Shown: positions 15,161-21,841 of the stretch, in pieces | Layout of the letters: each line of letters opens with the position of its first letter | Position numbering within the stretch: the first letter of the stretch is position 1 | Assembly (NCBI GenBank): GCA_040381035.1 | Contig: JBEIHY010000052.1 | Span: 1-22,611 of the forward strand | Source: REEB506 sp040381035 | GTDB lineage: Bacteria; Pseudomonadota; Alphaproteobacteria; Caulobacterales; Aquidulcibacteraceae | Direction: 5' to 3' | DNA: 22,611 nucleotides | Notes under the pieces: model-generated | Seen by the model: only the letters and a program-made list of their open reading frames with translations | The model's database searches: none | Told to the model about the DNA's origin: nothing | Made by a program: the position numbers and the translations under genes

Positions 15161-15179
15161 AAAGTTCGCCTCGCCCGCA

Positions 15180-15227
15180 TCTCTCCTTCGAAAGCCGCAG
15201 ACAAAAGCGGCTCATTTGAAGGAGAGA
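15180..15227 (+). promoter_or_regulatory. Hairpin that sequesters the Shine-Dalgarno of the 26-aa micro-ORF
   Basis: The bases tctctccttc (15180-15189) pair perfectly with gaaggagaga (15218-15227). The pairing extends by gaa/ttt (15190-15192 with 15215-15217, one G-U) and agccgc/gcggct (15193-15198 with 15207-15212), with a two-base bulge (15213-15214) and loop agacaaaa (15199-15206). The right arm contains the Shine-Dalgarno ggagag (15221-15226) of the ORF starting at 15233. The ribosome site is thus buried in about 19 bp of helix. This layout is seen in RNA thermometers and other translation switches; the trigger is unknown. Confidence 0.75.
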
Positions 15228-15232
15228 GCAAG

Positions 15233-15313
15233 ATGTTTGAAGTGTTCTTCATGGTTGCCGCCCTGGTCGCTTTCGCGCTTCCGCTGTTGGCCATGGCAAC
15301 CAGCAAGTCGTGA
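15233..15313 (+). CDS. 26-residue single-helix membrane micro-protein
   Basis: A strong Shine-Dalgarno (ggagag, 15221-15226) lies 6 bases before the ATG. The 26-codon frame encodes MFEVFFMVAALVAFALPLLA plus a short polar tail, MATSKS: essentially one membrane-spanning helix with a Pro near residue 17. This shape, start signal and position 66 bases before the three-helix membrane gene of module 2 suggest a real small membrane protein that regulates or assembles with the neighbouring membrane proteins. Alternatively it is a leader ORF whose translation controls downstream expression. Its Shine-Dalgarno is occluded by the preceding hairpin, and a UUCG hairpin follows its stop. Confidence 0.68.
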   Translation: MFEVFFMVAALVAFALPLLAMATSKS

Positions 15314-15328
15314 CATCAGCACTTGGGC

Positions 15329-15356
15329 GTTGATCCCATCTTCGGATGGGATCAAC
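15329..15356 (+). promoter_or_regulatory. Perfect 12-bp hairpin with cUUCGg tetraloop
   Basis: gttgatcccatc (15329-15340) pairs without mismatch with gatgggatcaac (15345-15356), closed by the exceptionally stable c(UUCG)g loop. It lies between the micro-ORF stop (15313) and the next gene's Shine-Dalgarno (gggagg, 15367-15372). No T-run follows, so a classic terminator is unlikely. It more likely acts as an mRNA processing or stability element, or blocks ribosome or polymerase readthrough. Confidence 0.8.
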
Positions 15357-15379
15357 CTTGCGACAAGGGAGGCGAAACA

Positions 15380-15760
15380 ATGGGCGTAGAAATTTTGGTG
15401 CCGCTGGGCGGGTTTGCGATGATTGTCGCGATTGTACTGACCGCAGTGTGGGGCGGGGTGCAATCCAAGCGAGAGATTAACGAGACGCTGCGGCGCGCGA
15501 TTGACAGCGGTCAACAGCTGTCGCCGGAGGCGCTCAGCGCGCTGCAAAAGCCGGAACGGCCGGCGAGCCAGGATTTACGCTCTGGCGTAATCCTGACGGC
15601 GCTGGGGCTCGGATTTGGCCTGTGTGCGGCGGTGTTCGGCAACGGCGATTTCGGCGAAGACGGCGCTGGGCGCGGCTTTGCGATCGCAGCAATCATTGTC
15701 GGCGCCATCGGCATTGGCCAGCTGCTGGCGGCTTGGCTGCGGCGTGAACGGAAATCGTGA
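15380..15760 (+). CDS. Three-helix membrane protein preceding ECF sigma (module 2)
   Basis: This 126-residue protein has helix 1 at about 5-25, an amphipathic charged linker (about 28-66, SKREINETLRRAIDSGQQLS) and two C-terminal helices (about 68-86 and 98-119). It is a diverged paralog of 11703-12113, with the same topology and the same position before an ECF gene, and resembles DUF6249-type proteins (from memory). The start at 15380 has gggagg 7 bases upstream; a longer frame from 15323 would run through the UUCG hairpin and lacks a good ribosome site. Its TGA overlaps the GTG start of the sigma gene (GTGA). Confidence 0.85.
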   Translation: MGVEILVPLGGFAMIVAIVLTAVWGGVQSKREINETLRRAIDSGQQLSPEALSALQKPERPASQDLRSGVILTALGLGFGLCAAVFGNGDFGEDGAGRGFAIAAIIVGAIGIGQLLAAWLRRERKS

Positions 15761-16296
15761 ATGGGCCGGACGAGGCTCTGGCCCGAGACGCCAAGCGAGG
15801 TTCAAACAGCGCGTTTGAAAGCCTCGTGCGGCGAAACCAGAGCCTCGTACGCGGATTTTTGCGCCGGATGACGGGCAATGCCGCGCTGGCCGACGATCTG
15901 GCCCAGGAAACCTTCCTGGCGGCGTGGCGTCGGATCGGGTCTTATGAGGGGAAGGGCGCTTTCCGGGGCTGGTTGTGCCGGATCGCCTATACCCAGTTCC
16001 TACAGCACCGCCGCTCCGCCAAGGCCAGTTCGGCGCGCGATGTGGCCTATATGGCCGACGCCGATCTGACCCAGGACGATCAGGCCGCGGCCGATGCCCG
16101 GCTGGATCTGGACCGGCTGCTGGCGCCGCTGTCGCCGGAGCAACGCGCGGCCATGGCGCTGTGCTACGGCGAGGGGATGAGCCACGCCGAAGCCGCTGAT
16201 GCGCTCGGTTTGCCGCTTGGAACGGTAAAATCCCATGTTCTCAGGGGCAGGGAACGTGTTATGAAGTTTCTTGCGGTAGAGGATCGCAAGCCATGA
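15757..16296 (+). CDS. ECF-type RNA polymerase sigma factor (module 2)
   Basis: This 179-residue protein has sigma region 2 at about 18-88 (ALADDLAQETFLAAWRRIGSY, then GAFRGWLCRIAYTQFLQHRR, both canonical) and region 4 at about 120-170. Region 4 reads LSPEQRAAMALCYGEGMSHA and ends with the helix-turn-helix block LGLPLGTVKSHVLRGRERV. It starts with GTG overlapping the upstream stop; the ATG four bases later is out of frame. It ends in ATGA shared with the next gene. It is the same length as the ECF at 11167-11706 and shares its ALGLPLGTVK segment. It is predicted to be controlled by the membrane proteins on either side. Confidence 0.95.
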   Translation: MNGPDEALARDAKRGSNSAFESLVRRNQSLVRGFLRRMTGNAALADDLAQETFLAAWRRIGSYEGKGAFRGWLCRIAYTQFLQHRRSAKASSARDVAYMADADLTQDDQAAADARLDLDRLLAPLSPEQRAAMALCYGEGMSHAEAADALGLPLGTVKSHVLRGRERVMKFLAVEDRKP

Positions 16297-16643
16297 GCGA
16301 CCATTTGTCCATCTCTGACTCTGAAGTCGAGGCCCGCTTGGCGGCCTTGTTCGGCGATGCGTCGCGTCCGCCAATGGGCGATGAGGCCTTTGTGCGCGGG
16401 GTCAGCGGCCGGGTGGCCGAGATCGAGCGGGGCCGGCGCAACCGCCTGACGATCGCTGCGGGTCTGGCTTTGGCCGCCGGCGCGGTGGCGCTGATGGTGA
16501 ACGGGCCAAGTGCGGTCGGTGCGCTGGCGGATTCCTATGCCGGCTATTTGCAATATGCCCATCAGCTGGGCGGCGGGGCTTCAGCCTTGCTGTTGGCCGC
16601 CGCGCTGAGCGCCGTTGGCTGGGCCTATGCGGAACGCGGCTAA
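16293..16643 (+). CDS. Small membrane protein, probable anti-sigma factor (module 2)
   Basis: This 116-residue protein has a soluble N-terminus (1-50, with SRPPMGDEAFVRGVSGRVAE) followed by two predicted helices (about 52-70 and 95-113). The ATG overlaps the ECF stop as ATGA. The N-terminal block matches that of 10908-11177 in spacing and residues (A-x-x-PP-x-x-D-x-x-F, then R-x-AE-x-x-R, then IAAG-x-AL), so the two are paralogs. Genomic position and topology suggest a membrane-bound anti-sigma factor whose N-terminus grips the sigma factor. There is no zinc-binding H-x3-C-x2-C motif, so it would be a non-ZAS type. Confidence 0.8.
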   Translation: MSDHLSISDSEVEARLAALFGDASRPPMGDEAFVRGVSGRVAEIERGRRNRLTIAAGLALAAGAVALMVNGPSAVGALADSYAGYLQYAHQLGGGASALLLAAALSAVGWAYAERG

Positions 16644-16664
16644 CAGCGCCGCATTGGGGGTAAG

Positions 16665-16949
16665 ATGATGCAGCCCTTGGAGCGGTTCCTGGCGGGCTGC
16701 GCCATTCTGATCAGCGCCGCCACGGTGGCTGCGGCGTTTTTGTTCCGCTTTGACGGCGCCTGGAGCGGCTTTCAAAGAATGTCGCAGTCGCTTGGTTTTG
16801 TGTTCGGCTATTGGGTGATTGCCGCAGTGGTTGCCGGCCTGATCTGGCTCGGCGCGCAAGTGCTGAAGCTGCGCGCGCCGATTATTGAATTGTTCTTTGT
16901 GCTGGTCTGCGGCGGCTGCGCAGTGGCGATTCTGGAGGCGTTTCGCTGA
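16665..16949 (+). CDS. Three-helix membrane protein, hypothetical
   Basis: This 94-residue hydrophobic protein has predicted helices at about 7-27, 44-66 and 72-91, joined by short loops with a few basic residues (FQRM, LKLRAP). It follows the presumed anti-sigma gene by 21 bases on the same strand, so it is probably the last gene of the module 2 operon; module 1 has no counterpart. A ggggg-rich ribosome site precedes two in-frame ATGs (16665, 16668). No family was recognised. It may be an additional membrane partner of the sigma module or an unrelated passenger. Confidence 0.72.
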   Translation: MMQPLERFLAGCAILISAATVAAAFLFRFDGAWSGFQRMSQSLGFVFGYWVIAAVVAGLIWLGAQVLKLRAPIIELFFVLVCGGCAVAILEAFR

Positions 16950-17065
16950 AACCGCTTCCCGCTTGGCGCGGCAATGTATATGCGCCCGGTGCGTTGCCCC
17001 GGACCGCGAGCACGGCTAGCGTGCGCGCGCTTTGGCGCCCTTCGGGCCAGATTTAAGGATTTCGA

Positions 17066-17791
17066 GTGACTGACGCCTTCGAGGAAGTCGAGGAACGCAT
17101 TCGCGAAGAGCGGATGAGTGCGGCCTTCAAGCGCTTCGCCCCGATTGCGGCTGCGCTGTTTGTACTGGCGGTCGCCGGCATTGGGGGCTGGGAATTCTGG
17201 AAGGCCCAGCAAGCGCGCGCGGGCGAAGCTTTCAGCGCCGCCATGCGCGCGGCCACCGAACTGTCCGCCAAGGGCGATCTCACCAGCGCGGCCAAAGCCT
17301 TTGGCCAGCTGGCCGAGCGCGGCCCCGCCGGCCATCGCGCGCTGGCGTTGATGGAGCTGGCCGGCGCCCAGGTCAGCCAAGGTGATGTCGATGCCGCCTT
17401 GAAGACCTTCGACAAAGCCGCTGAACTCAGCCCGGACCCCATCCTACGCGACGCCGCCCGCCTTAAGGCCGCCTATATCGCGGCCGACAAGCAGTCGCTG
17501 AAAGCCGTGGAGCCGCGTTTGACCCCGATCATCACTGGCGGCTCGGTGTTTCAGTTTCCGGCGCGTGAGCTGTTGGCCTTGGAAGCGCTCGAAGCTGGCG
17601 AAAACGCCCGCGCCGAAGAGCAGTTCAAGTTCTTGACGACGGCGCTGGAAGCGCCGCGATGCATTCAATGGCGCGCCGAGTTGGGGCTGTTCAGCCTCGG
17701 CAAAGGGACGCCGCCGGAACTTTCGCCCCAGGCGGTGCAGCGCTGCGCCGGTCAAGCCAGCCCCAATCAAATGATGGGCCCCCCGGGCTAA
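17066..17791 (+). CDS. Membrane-anchored TPR protein, YfgM-like
   Basis: This 241-residue protein has a short acidic cytoplasmic N-terminus (EEVEERIREER), one helix at about 25-43 and a periplasmic TPR-like domain. The repeats run GDLTSAAKAFGQLAERGPAG then GDVDAALKTFDKAAELSPDP. This is the architecture of YfgM (TPR_21 family), an ancillary SecYEG/periplasmic chaperone-network protein in gammaproteobacteria. The gene order with bamB and der is the same as yfgM-bamB-der in E. coli, which strengthens the call. The start is GTG at 17066 with aagga just upstream. The 116 bases before it probably hold the operon promoter. Proline and methionine at the C-terminal tail are not conserved features. Confidence 0.88.
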   Translation: MTDAFEEVEERIREERMSAAFKRFAPIAAALFVLAVAGIGGWEFWKAQQARAGEAFSAAMRAATELSAKGDLTSAAKAFGQLAERGPAGHRALALMELAGAQVSQGDVDAALKTFDKAAELSPDPILRDAARLKAAYIAADKQSLKAVEPRLTPIITGGSVFQFPARELLALEALEAGENARAEEQFKFLTTALEAPRCIQWRAELGLFSLGKGTPPELSPQAVQRCAGQASPNQMMGPPG

Positions 17792-17804
17792 TGCGGAGAT
17801 GACG

Positions 17805-19166
17805 ATGCGGATGAGGACCCCCCTGTTTGCCGCGGCCGCTGTCGCGGCCTTGACTGGCTGTGCAACGGCTGAGCGGATAGGCGGCGCGGTCAGCGCGCCG
17901 TTTGCTCGTGATCGCTCCGCTGAAAAGAAAGCGCCCGAAGAAGGTCGTATCTCGGTGCTGCAGCTGGAAGAGCAGATGAAGGTCGCCAGCGATCTGGCTG
18001 GCCGGGCGCCGCTGATTCCGTTGGCGCGGACCATGACCGCTTGGCCATCGCCTGGCGGCGAGGCTGACAATGCGCCTCAAAATGTCGCCGGCGATGCGGC
18101 CTTGACCGTTGCCTGGCGGCGCAATGCGGCTGCCGGCTCCAGCAATGAGACTCGCCTGGCGGCCGCGCCGGTGGTCGCCGACGGCAAATTGTTCATGCTC
18201 GATTCCGAGCAGGTGGTTCACGCGCTCGATGCCGCCAGCGGGCGCGATATTTGGCGTCTGGCCCTGAAGAGCGCCAATCGCCGCGATAAGGAAGCGATTG
18301 GCGGCGGCGTCGCCTTCGCCGATGGCCGCCTTTATGTCGCCAGCGGTTTCGGTATGGTGCTGGCGCTGGATAGCGCCAATGGCAAGGAAATCTGGCGCGC
18401 CACGGCTGACGCCCCGTTCAGCTCCGCGCCGACTATTGGCGCCGGGCGCGTGTTTGCTGTGACCAATGACAGTGAACTGATCGCCATGGACCCAGCCGAC
18501 GGTAAGGTCAGCTGGACGCATCAGGCGATCGCGGAGCCCGCCCGTGTGCTCGCCGCCTCCAGCGCCGCCATCTCCGGCGATACAGTGATTTCGCCGTTCC
18601 CGTCGGGCGAATTGATCGCGCTGCTGGCCGCCAATGGCCGCCGGCTATGGACCGACGCTTTGACCCGCACCGGCCGGTTGACGTCCTTGTCGGCGATCAA
18701 TGACATTGCCGGGCGTCCGGCTGTGGTTGATGGCGTTGTGTACGCCGCCAGCCATTCCGGCATCCTGGCCGCGATTGACCAGCGCACTGGCCAGCGCGCT
18801 TGGGAGCTCAACTTCGCCTCTACGCAAACCCCCTGGGTCTCAGGCGATGCGATCTATGCCGTCAATATCGATGGCGAACTGGTCGCGCTGGAGCGCACCA
18901 CCGGCAAGGTGTTCTGGATCCGTGAGCTGCGCCGGTTCGAAAACCAGAAGAAGAAAAAAGACCGCATCGCCTGGGTCGGCCCGGTGATGGTGGGCGGCAA
19001 GCTGATCCTGGCCAATTCACTCGGCCAGGCGATCCGGGTCAATCCGATCGACGGCAAGACCGAGCGCGAGGTTGAGGTTGGCGGGCCGGTGTTTATCCCG
19101 CCTATCGCGGCCAATGGCATGGTCTATGTCATGACCGATGAGGGCCGCGTGGTCGCGTTCAGGTAA
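17805..19166 (+). CDS. bamB: Outer membrane assembly lipoprotein BamB
   Basis: BamB is the beta-propeller lipoprotein of the BAM complex, which inserts beta-barrel proteins into the outer membrane. The signal MRMRTPLFAAAAVAALTGC gives the lipid Cys at 19. From about residue 90 the sequence shows repeated PQQ-like blades with the family pattern (A-x-DA-x-x-G-x-x-x-W): LDAASGRDIWR, LDSANGKEIWR, MDPADGKVSWT, IDQRTGQRAWE and LERTTGKVFWI. ATG codons exist at 17799, 17805 and 17811; 17805 gives the best spacing (6) from cggag (17794-17798). The gene lies between the YfgM-like gene and der, with TAATG overlap to der, as in many proteobacteria. Confidence 0.94.
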   Translation: MRMRTPLFAAAAVAALTGCATAERIGGAVSAPFARDRSAEKKAPEEGRISVLQLEEQMKVASDLAGRAPLIPLARTMTAWPSPGGEADNAPQNVAGDAALTVAWRRNAAAGSSNETRLAAAPVVADGKLFMLDSEQVVHALDAASGRDIWRLALKSANRRDKEAIGGGVAFADGRLYVASGFGMVLALDSANGKEIWRATADAPFSSAPTIGAGRVFAVTNDSELIAMDPADGKVSWTHQAIAEPARVLAASSAAISGDTVISPFPSGELIALLAANGRRLWTDALTRTGRLTSLSAINDIAGRPAVVDGVVYAASHSGILAAIDQRTGQRAWELNFASTQTPWVSGDAIYAVNIDGELVALERTTGKVFWIRELRRFENQKKKKDRIAWVGPVMVGGKLILANSLGQAIRVNPIDGKTEREVEVGGPVFIPPIAANGMVYVMTDEGRVVAFR

Positions 19167-20554
19167 TGCGCCTGAAGCTCGCGATCGTCGGGCGGCCGAA
19201 TGTCGGCAAATCAACGCTGTTCAATCGGCTGGCGGGCAAAAAGCTCGCCATCGTTGATGATCAGCCCGGCGTCACCCGCGACCGCAAGCACGCGCCAGGC
19301 CGGCTTGGCGATCTTGATCTCGATCTGATCGACACTGCCGGCTTTGAAGACCTGACCGACGAGAGCCTGGAGGCGCGGATGCGCGCCCAGACCGAAGCGG
19401 CGGTTTCGCAAGCCGATGTGGTTTTGTTCCTGGTTGATGCGCGCGTCGGCGTGACGCCGCTGGATGAGCGCTTCGCTGATCTGCTGCGCCGCGCCGACAA
19501 GCCGGTGATCCTGGCCGCCAACAAAGCCGAGAATCGCGATTCCCAGGCCGGGGTGAACGAAGCCTACCGCCTAGGCCTGGGCGAGCCGATCGGCATTTCG
19601 GGCGAACATGGCGAAGGGATGGGTGATTTGTTCGCGGCGTTGGTGGCCGCCGCGCCGCAGTTCGGCCCGGAGCCCGAACCTGATCCGGACACGGATGATC
19701 CGATCCCGGACGATGTGATCGAACCCGAAGACAGCCCCGACAATCGCCCGATCAAGCTCGCTGTGATCGGCCGGCCCAATGCCGGCAAATCCACGCTGGT
19801 CAATGCGCTGCTCGGCGAGGATCGCCTGCTCACCGGCCCGGAGGCCGGCATCACCCGCGATTCCATCGCCGTGGAATGGGAGTGGGGCGGCCGGCCGATG
19901 CGGCTGGTCGATACAGCGGGCCTGCGCAAAAAGGCCCGCATTGAGGCCAAGCTCGAACAGCTTAGCGTCGCCGACACGATCCGCGCGATCCGCTTTGCAG
20001 ATGTCTGTGCTCTGGTGATGGATGCGCGCGAGGCGTTCGAGAAGCAGGATCTGACGATTGCCGATCTGGTGCTGCGCGAAGGCCGCGCGCTGATTTTCGT
20101 GCTCGCCAAATGGGACCAGGTGGAAGAGCCCGCCGCCGCCTTCAAAGCGCTGAAGGAGCGCGCCTATGAGGCGCTGCCGCAGGCCAAGGGCGCGCCGATC
20201 GTGGCGGTGAGCGCCCAGGCCGGCATCGGCCTGGAGCGGCTGATGCGCGCGGTGATGGCGGCCTATGGCGATTGGACCGCCAAGGTCAAGACCAACGACC
20301 TCAACAACTGGCTGAAGCACGCCATGGTCAAGCATCCGCCACCGGCCGTGAACGGCAAGCGGATCAAGCCGCGCTACATCGCCCAAATCAAAAGCCGGCC
20401 GCCGACCTTCGTGCTGATGTGCTCGCGCGCGGCCGATCTGCCCGAAAGCTACAAGCGCTATCTGGTCAATGGCATCCGCGAGGCGTTCAATCTGCCGGCT
20501 AGCCCCATTCGCCTGCATGTCCGCGCCGGCAAGAACCCGTTCGCGGAAGGATAG
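19166..20554 (+). CDS. der: Ribosome-biogenesis GTPase Der (EngA)
   Basis: Der is an essential double-GTPase that helps mature the 50S subunit. The 462-residue protein has a first G domain with GRPNVGKS (9-16), DTAG (56-59) and NKAE (119-122), then an acidic linker rich in Glu, Asp and Pro (about 168-192). The second G domain has GRPNAGKS (202-209), DTAGLRKKARIEAKLEQLSV (249-268) and a SAQAGIG G5 motif (about 349-355). A KH-like RNA-binding domain occupies about 370-462. The second G4 motif reads AKWD (314-317), with Ala in place of the Asn of the NKxD consensus, which normally contacts the guanine. The gene overlaps the bamB stop by one base, so expression is probably coupled. Confidence 0.97.
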   Translation: MRLKLAIVGRPNVGKSTLFNRLAGKKLAIVDDQPGVTRDRKHAPGRLGDLDLDLIDTAGFEDLTDESLEARMRAQTEAAVSQADVVLFLVDARVGVTPLDERFADLLRRADKPVILAANKAENRDSQAGVNEAYRLGLGEPIGISGEHGEGMGDLFAALVAAAPQFGPEPEPDPDTDDPIPDDVIEPEDSPDNRPIKLAVIGRPNAGKSTLVNALLGEDRLLTGPEAGITRDSIAVEWEWGGRPMRLVDTAGLRKKARIEAKLEQLSVADTIRAIRFADVCALVMDAREAFEKQDLTIADLVLREGRALIFVLAKWDQVEEPAAAFKALKERAYEALPQAKGAPIVAVSAQAGIGLERLMRAVMAAYGDWTAKVKTNDLNNWLKHAMVKHPPPAVNGKRIKPRYIAQIKSRPPTFVLMCSRAADLPESYKRYLVNGIREAFNLPASPIRLHVRAGKNPFAEG

Positions 20555-20575
20555 CGCGCGATTTTAGATTAGAGA

Positions 20576-20618
20576 CCGCATTCGGACGGGAAACCGCCAA
20601 CACTGTTCCTGAATGCGG
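20576..20618. terminator. Inverted repeat between convergent genes, possible bidirectional terminator
   Basis: ccgcattc (20576-20583) and gaatgcgg (20611-20618) form an 8-bp stem. Inside it a smaller hairpin pairs ggacgg with ccgcc around a gaaa loop. It lies between the der stop and the oxidoreductase stop, where a shared terminator is expected. The minus-strand exit is mixed T/A, not a clean U-run. Confidence 0.4.
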
Positions 20619-20619
20619 C

Positions 20620-21618
20620 CTACACCGTCACCACCACTTTGCCGGTGGCCTTGCGGTCGGCTAGATGGCGGATGGCCTGGGCGGCGTCAGCCAGCGGGAA
20701 GTGCGCCGACACCCGTGGTTTGATCTTGCCGGCGGCGTACAGCGCAAACAGCTCCGCGATATTGGCTTCGTTCTTGGCCGGCTCGCGCGCGGTGAAGGCG
20801 CCCCAGAACACGCCGACGATCTGGCAGCTCTTGAGCAGCGTGAGATTGAGCGGGATTTTTGGTATCCCGGCCGGAAAGCCAATCACCAGAAACCGCCCGT
20901 CCCAATTCATCGCCCGCAGCGCCGGTTCCGCATAGGCGCCGCCCACGGCGTCGTAGATGACATCCACGCCGCCGCCGGCGGCGGTTTTGAAAGCCTCCGA
21001 CAGAGCCTTGGTGGCGGCCTTGTCGTCTTCGGCCAAATGCGCGGGATAGATCACCACATCATCGGCGCCGCAGCCGCGGATGAAATCGGCCTTCTCGGGT
21101 GAGGACACTGCCGCTATCACCTTCGCGCCCATCGCCTTGCCAAGCTCAACGGCAGCGACACCGACGCCGCCGGCGGCGCCGAGCACCAAGAGGCTTTCGC
21201 CGGCTTTCAGGCTGGCGCGGTCCTTCAGCGCATAATGGCTGGTGCCATAGGTCATCAAGAAGGCGGCGGCTTCGTCGAAGGGCATCGCGTCTGGGATCTT
21301 GCGCACGCGCCCGGCATGGATCGCGATCTGCTCGGCCATGCCGCCCCAGCCAGTGGAGCCGATCACCCGGTCGCCTGGTTTCAACGCCGTCACGCCCTCG
21401 CCGACGCTGGCCACCACGCCCGCCACTTCCCCGCCCGGCGCGAAAGGGCGGCTGGGCTTGAACTGATATTTGTCCTCAATAATCAACACATCCGGATAGT
21501 TCACCCCCACCGCCTTGACATCAATCACCACCTCGCCGGCGCCGGCTTGTGGAGCGGGCATGTCGGCGAAGGTGAGCGTTTCGGGGCCGCCGGGCGCGGT
21601 GGAGAGCAGGGCTTTCAT
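20620..21618 (-). CDS. NADPH:quinone oxidoreductase, zinc-less MDR family
   Basis: This 332-residue protein is a medium-chain reductase of the quinone oxidoreductase type. It has an N-terminal GroES-like domain with GVNYPDVLIIEDKYQFKPSR, PFAPGGEVAGVV and KPGDRVIG. The Rossmann motif LGAAGGVGVAAVELGKAMGA is at about 146-165 (AAGGVG, typical for NADPH). The C-terminus ends KATGKVVVTV. Structural and catalytic zinc ligands are absent, as expected. Members reduce quinones or alpha,beta-unsaturated carbonyls, or act as enoyl reductases; the exact substrate is open. The ATG at 21618 has aaagg upstream and gives the canonical MKALL start. It is convergent with der and monocistronic as far as visible. 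Confidence 0.94.
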   Translation of the reverse strand: MKALLSTAPGGPETLTFADMPAPQAGAGEVVIDVKAVGVNYPDVLIIEDKYQFKPSRPFAPGGEVAGVVASVGEGVTALKPGDRVIGSTGWGGMAEQIAIHAGRVRKIPDAMPFDEAAAFLMTYGTSHYALKDRASLKAGESLLVLGAAGGVGVAAVELGKAMGAKVIAAVSSPEKADFIRGCGADDVVIYPAHLAEDDKAATKALSEAFKTAAGGGVDVIYDAVGGAYAEPALRAMNWDGRFLVIGFPAGIPKIPLNLTLLKSCQIVGVFWGAFTAREPAKNEANIAELFALYAAGKIKPRVSAHFPLADAAQAIRHLADRKATGKVVVTV

Positions 21619-21841
21619 GGGAGGCCTTTCAGAAGGTGGGTGCTGGCGCGACAGTAGCGCAAGCGGCGGCGCGTGGAAGGGGTGACGGAACGGGAAGGGG
21701 CGTCCGATGTGGCGCAGCGCTGATGGTGCGGGCGGGCGCGCGGCGGTGAGGGGCTGCCATGGACGACATCAGGCACTCCCAATTATAGCTTCCAATCGGC
21801 GCAACCCATCAGATATTTGTCACCAGTCTCAAGCCTGAGCG

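Noticed and set aside
15181..15226. Reading the SD-sequestering hairpin as an intrinsic terminator of the VOC gene
   Set aside because: No T-run follows on the plus strand, and the right arm coincides exactly with the ribosome site of the next frame.
19571..20518. Minus-strand frame of 315 codons opposite der
   Set aside because: It is antisense to a conserved essential GTPase; composition is biased and there is no start signal.
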